Source: an uncultured Alphaproteobacteria bacterium
GTDB lineage: Bacteria; Pseudomonadota; Alphaproteobacteria; Reyranellales; Reyranellaceae
Length of the DNA: 9,393 nt
Direction of reading: 5' to 3'
Assembly: GCA_903929895.1 (NCBI GenBank)
Contig: CAIYWM010000959.1
Location: 1 to 9,393 of the forward strand
A model generated the notes under the pieces. It had not been told where the DNA came from. It worked only from the letters and a program-made list of their open reading frames with translations, and did not search any database. A program made the translations under genes and the position numbers. Below, piece by piece: positions 6,299 through 9,393 of this stretch (positions within the stretch are counted from its first letter, which is position 1; each line of letters opens with the position of its first letter).

Positions 6299-7484
6299 GG
6301 CCGAGGAGATGTGGCGACACGAGGCGCTGGCGCCCTATGCGACGCTGCCGTGGCAGAGCAAGGGACGCTATCATCGCGAGGCTGAGTCGCCGAGCCGCAG
6401 CCCCTTCCAGCGCGACCGCGACCGCATCATCCATTCGACGGCGTTCCGGCGGCTGAAGCACAAGACGCAGGTCTTCGTGTTCCACGAGGGCGACCACTAC
6501 CGCACCCGCCTCACCCATTCGCTGGAAGTCGCCCAGATCACGCGCACGATCTGCCGCGTGCTGCGCCTCGACGAGGATCTCGGCGAGGCCGTGGCGCTCG
6601 CCCACGATCTCGGCCACACCCCGTTCGGCCACGCGGGCGAGGAGGCGCTGCACGGCGTCATGGCGCCCTATGCCGGCTTCGACCACAACGCCCAGACGCT
6701 GCGCATCCTCACAAAGCTCGAGGACAGATACGCCGAGTTCAACGGGCTGAACCTCACCTGGGAGACGCTCGAGGGCGCGGTCAAGCACAACGGGCCTCTG
6801 CTTAAGCCCGGCCGGGCGCTGGGCGAGTTGCCGGCCGCCATCGTCGACTATTGCAAGGACCACGACCTCGAGCTCGACGGCCATGCCGGGCCGGAGGCGC
6901 AGGTGGCGGCGCTGAGCGACGACATCGCCTACAACAACCACGACATCGACGACGGGCTGCGGGCCGGCCTGTTCGAGGTCGCGGACCTTCTCGACCTGCC
7001 GCTGGTCGGCGAGATGTTCGCGCTGGTCAGCAACAAGTATCCCGGCATCGACCAGACCCGCCTGATCCACGAGGCGGTGCGCCGCGTGATCAACGCCATG
7101 GTCGAGGATCTCGTGGCCGAGACGCGGCGCCGGCTCAGGGATGCCGCGCCGAAATCCGTGGCCGACATCCGTGCGCTGGGCCGCCCCGTCGTGGCCTTTT
7201 CCGACGCGATGACCGAGACCGAGAAGACCGTGAAGCGCTTCCTCTACACGCGCATGTACGAGCACTGGAAGCTCAACCGCTCGCACTCCAAGGCCCGCCG
7301 CGTCGTGGTCGACCTGTTCAACCTCCTGTTCGCCGAGCCCAACTGCCTGCCCTCGCCGTGGCGCGAGAAGGCCGAGCAGGCCGGCACCCACGCCCGCGCC
7401 CGCGTGGTCGCCGACTACATCGCCGGCATGACCGACCGCTTCGCCCTCGACGAACACCGCCGCCTGTTCGACCTCTATTCCTGA
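6297..7484 (+). CDS. dgt: Deoxyguanosinetriphosphate triphosphohydrolase-like HD-domain protein
   Basis: A 395-residue dNTP triphosphohydrolase of the Dgt type found in alphaproteobacteria, which releases tripolyphosphate from dGTP or other dNTPs and so tunes nucleotide pools. The family opening [20 protein letters not shown] is at about 37-56, with TQVF at 57-60. The HD-domain metal ligands are His74 in RLTHSLEV, His103-Asp104 in [15 protein letters not shown], and Asp208/Asp209 in the [10 protein letters not shown] segment. The length is as expected and the domain looks intact. The TTG at 6297 is chosen because GGAGG lies 7 bases upstream; the ATG four codons later has its purine-rich stretch directly adjacent, too close to work. 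A hairpin overlaps this start. argS follows 56 bases later, a neighbour pair I recall as common in alphaproteobacteria. The symbol follows family naming; the substrate range of this subtype may differ from E. coli Dgt. Confidence 0.94.
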   Translation: MAEEMWRHEALAPYATLPWQSKGRYHREAESPSRSPFQRDRDRIIHSTAFRRLKHKTQVFVFHEGDHYRTRLTHSLEVAQITRTICRVLRLDEDLGEAVALAHDLGHTPFGHAGEEALHGVMAPYAGFDHNAQTLRILTKLEDRYAEFNGLNLTWETLEGAVKHNGPLLKPGRALGELPAAIVDYCKDHDLELDGHAGPEAQVAALSDDIAYNNHDIDDGLRAGLFEVADLLDLPLVGEMFALVSNKYPGIDQTRLIHEAVRRVINAMVEDLVAETRRRLRDAAPKSVADIRALGRPVVAFSDAMTETEKTVKRFLYTRMYEHWKLNRSHSKARRVVVDLFNLLFAEPNCLPSPWREKAEQAGTHARARVVADYIAGMTDRFALDEHRRLFDLYS

Positions 7485-7540
7485 GCTTCCCGGGGGCGCG
7501 TCCGGATGACAAAGGGCGCGGATTCGGCAATACCCGCCCC

Positions 7541-9283
7541 ATGAATCCCTACCGTCATTTCATCGGCGAGATCGTCGCGGCTCTCCAGTCCCTGCAGGCC
7601 GCGGGGGAATTGCCCGAAAAGCTCGATTTTTCCGCCATCACGGCCGAGCCGCCGCGCGATCCCGCGCATGGCGACATCGCGACCAATGCCGCGATGGTCC
7701 TGTCCAAGGCGGCAGGCAAGAAGCCCCGCGACATCGCCGAGCCGCTGCTCGCGCGCCTTAAGGCCAATCCCGATGTGGTTGACGGTGCGGTGGCGGGCCC
7801 GGGCTTCCTCAACCTCAAGATCGCCGACGGATTCTGGCGCGCGCGCCTCGGCGACTGCCTGAAGGCCGGCATCGCCTATGGCGATTCGACCATGGGCAAG
7901 GGCGAGAAGGTGAATGTCGAGTATGTCTCGGCCAACCCGACCGGCCCCTTGCACGTCGCGCATGCGCGGGGCGCGATCGTGGGCGATGCGCTCGCCAATC
8001 TGCTGCACAAGGCGGGCTACGACGTCACCAAGGAATACTACATCAACGACGCGGGCGCCCAGGTCGACAAGCTCGGCCAGTCGACCTACCTGCGCTACCG
8101 CGAAGCGCTCGGTGAGACGATCGACTCGATTCCCGAAGGCCTCTACCCGGGCGAGTACCTGAAGGACGTGGGCGCCGCGATCGCCAAACGGGACGGCGCG
8201 CGCTGGATCGGCAAGCCCGAGTCCGACTGGCTGCCGGAGATGCGGGCTTTCGCGATCGACACCCTGATGGCCGAGATCAAGGCCGATCTCGAGACGCTCG
8301 GTGTCCATATCGACGTCTTCTCGTCGGAGCGCGCGCTGGTCGAGAGCGGCGCCGTCGACCGCGCCTTCGAGGAGCTGACGAACCAGGGCCTGATCTACCA
8401 GGGCCGGCTGGAGCCGCCGAAGGGTCAGCTTCCCGACGATTGGGAAGACCGTGAGCAGACGCTCTTCCGGGCCACGCAGTTCGGCGACGAGGTCGATCGG
8501 CCGCTCAAGAAGTCGGATGGCAGCTGGACCTACTTCGCCAACGACATCGCCTATCACCATGACAAATACCGCCGCGGCTTCGCCGACATGATCGACGTGT
8601 GGGGCGCCGACCATGGCGGCTACGTCAAGCGCATGAAGGCGGCGGTCAGCGCCATCACCGGCAAGCAGGGCGAGCTCGACGTGAAGCTCTGTCAGCTGGT
8701 GCGCGTGATGCGCAACGGCGAGCTGGTGCGCATGTCCAAGCGCGCCGGCACCTTCGTGACCCTGCGCGACCTGCTGGACGAAGTCGGGCCCGACGTCGTG
8801 CGCTTCACCATGCTGACGCGCAAGAACGACGCGCCGTTCGACTTCGACCTGGTGAAGGCCACCGAACAGTCACGCGACAACCCGGTCTGGTATGTCCAGT
8901 ATGGCCATGCGCGGACGCGGTCCGTGATGCGCCAGGCGACCGCCGCGGGCATTGCGATCGACGGTCTCGACAGTGCGCCGCTCGATCGTCTTTCGGACGT
9001 GGGCGAGCTCGCGCTGATCCGGATGATCGCCCAGTGGCCGCGCCAGGTCGAAGCGGCGGCGGTGGCTCACGAGCCGCACCGCGTCGCCTTCTATCTGTAC
9101 GACCTGGCGGCCGCCTTCCACTCCCATTGGAACCGGGGACGGGAGGAGCCGGGCCTGCGTTTCGTGATCGAGGGCGACTCCGATCTCACGCGGGCGCGAC
9201 TGGCATTGGTACAGGGAATCGGATTTGTGATAGGATCAGGCCTAAAGGTCTTCGGCGTCACACCCGTCGATGAAATGAGATAA
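7541..9283 (+). CDS. argS: Arginyl-tRNA synthetase
   Basis: A 580-residue class I aminoacyl-tRNA synthetase that charges tRNA-Arg. The Arg-specific N-terminal additional domain covers about 1-95 ([19 protein letters not shown] at 38-56, PGFLNLKI at 87-94). The catalytic core follows, with [19 protein letters not shown] at 126-144. The HIGH motif here reads HVAH (138-141), with alanine where glycine is usual. [11 protein letters not shown] at 164-174, [16 protein letters not shown] at 332-347 and [16 protein letters not shown] at 352-367 are standard, and the KMSKS equivalent is MSKRAG at 398-403. The C-terminal DALR anticodon-binding domain starts near 447 ([12 protein letters not shown]). 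ATG at 7541 matches the usual N-terminus, but no SD is present within 20 bases. It may be read through from dgt, or the message may be nearly leaderless from a local promoter. Confidence 0.97.
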   Translation: MNPYRHFIGEIVAALQSLQAAGELPEKLDFSAITAEPPRDPAHGDIATNAAMVLSKAAGKKPRDIAEPLLARLKANPDVVDGAVAGPGFLNLKIADGFWRARLGDCLKAGIAYGDSTMGKGEKVNVEYVSANPTGPLHVAHARGAIVGDALANLLHKAGYDVTKEYYINDAGAQVDKLGQSTYLRYREALGETIDSIPEGLYPGEYLKDVGAAIAKRDGARWIGKPESDWLPEMRAFAIDTLMAEIKADLETLGVHIDVFSSERALVESGAVDRAFEELTNQGLIYQGRLEPPKGQLPDDWEDREQTLFRATQFGDEVDRPLKKSDGSWTYFANDIAYHHDKYRRGFADMIDVWGADHGGYVKRMKAAVSAITGKQGELDVKLCQLVRVMRNGELVRMSKRAGTFVTLRDLLDEVGPDVVRFTMLTRKNDAPFDFDLVKATEQSRDNPVWYVQYGHARTRSVMRQATAAGIAIDGLDSAPLDRLSDVGELALIRMIAQWPRQVEAAAVAHEPHRVAFYLYDLAAAFHSHWNRGREEPGLRFVIEGDSDLTRARLALVQGIGFVIGSGLKVFGVTPVDEMR

Positions 9284-9286
9284 AAA

Positions 9287-9393
9287 ATGCATGTTCGCCG
9301 GTCCCCCTCCGGCGACGGACCAACGATCTACCGGCCCAACGAGTCGGTAGCTGTGCGGCTCGATCCTCCGCCTCGGCCCGTCGCGCATGAACC
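9287..9393 (+). CDS. Partial reading frame downstream of argS, product unknown
   Basis: An ATG four bases after the argS stop opens a frame with no stop to the window edge (35 codons and two bases). It encodes MHVRRSPSGDGPTIYRPNES and then a proline- and arginine-rich stretch. The other two plus frames are closed within this segment. In alphaproteobacteria argS is often followed by a SPOR-domain cell-division protein whose N-terminus is a charged, poorly conserved cytoplasmic tail, and this would fit, but no domain is visible. There is no clear SD, and two hairpins lie inside the first codons (stems 9295-9301/9309-9315 and 9328-9333/9345-9350), so the real start could lie further right. Confidence 0.45.
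   Translation, partial: MHVRRSPSGDGPTIYRPNESVAVRLDPPPRPVAHE
9295..9315 (+). other. GC-rich hairpin just after argS
   Basis: TCGCCGG and CCGGCGA form a perfect 7-base stem around a 7-base loop, beginning 12 bases after the argS stop. No T-run follows, so it is not a standard intrinsic terminator. It may slow transcription, structure the start of the next gene, or be incidental to GC-rich coding sequence. A second stem (CTACCG at 9328-9333 with CGGTAG at 9345-9350) follows it. Confidence 0.35.

Noticed and set aside
6851..7540. N-terminal extension of argS through the dgt gene
   Set aside because: The frame is open but the extension has no homology-like motifs and is out of frame within the well supported dgt gene; the family N-terminus begins at the ATG at 7541.
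1..9393. CRISPR array, insertion sequence, prophage or tRNA-linked integration site
   Set aside because: No regularly spaced repeats, transposase or integrase motifs, target duplications or tRNA genes were seen.

Overview
The window is chromosomal DNA from a GC-rich alphaproteobacterium. The pointers are the gene order dgt then argS, the TerC and Bug-type receptor families, purine Gpt, and two genes that start with TTG behind strong Shine-Dalgarno (SD) sequences. From memory the mix of TfdA-like dioxygenase, orphan Bug receptor and RhaD-type aldolase/dehydrogenase fits Rhizobiales or Rhodospirillales/Reyranella-like soil bacteria. That placement is inference and has not been tested by any search. 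I see no rRNA, tRNA, CRISPR array, transposase or integrase.

Positions 1-4295, minus strand: a tight catabolic operon read from right to left. The order is a zinc-less medium-chain dehydrogenase (3282-4295), a periplasmic Bug/TctC-type solute receptor (2283-3269), a bifunctional class II aldolase/short-chain dehydrogenase of the RhaD type (238-2274), and the N-terminal 70 codons of a TauD/TfdA-type 2-oxoglutarate dioxygenase (1-212, cut by the window edge). Intergenic gaps are 8 to 25 bases, and SD sequences overlap or adjoin the upstream stop codons. Together they suggest uptake and oxidative or aldol breakdown of a small hydroxylated or carboxylated compound. Its identity cannot be read from the sequence.

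Positions 4296-4455: an intergenic stretch with a 71-base inverted repeat of a dispersed-repeat type and, nearer the operon, a 6-2-6 palindrome that could be an operator.

Positions 4456-4959, minus strand: gpt, xanthine/guanine phosphoribosyltransferase for purine salvage. It faces away from the plus-strand genes across a 121-base divergent gap (4960-5080).

Positions 5081-6246, plus strand: a two-gene unit of a TerC/YjbE-family membrane protein and a single-domain ATP-binding-type UspA protein, 5 bases apart.

Positions 6297-9283, plus strand: housekeeping genes dgt-like (HD-domain dNTP triphosphohydrolase, TTG start) and argS (arginyl-tRNA synthetase). A likely partial reading frame then runs off the right edge (9287-9393).

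No clearly new multi-gene defence or mobile system is visible. The points most worth a second look are the orphan-receptor catabolic operon and its unknown substrate, the hairpin folded over the dgt ribosome-binding site and start codon, and the HVAH variant of the HIGH motif in ArgS.
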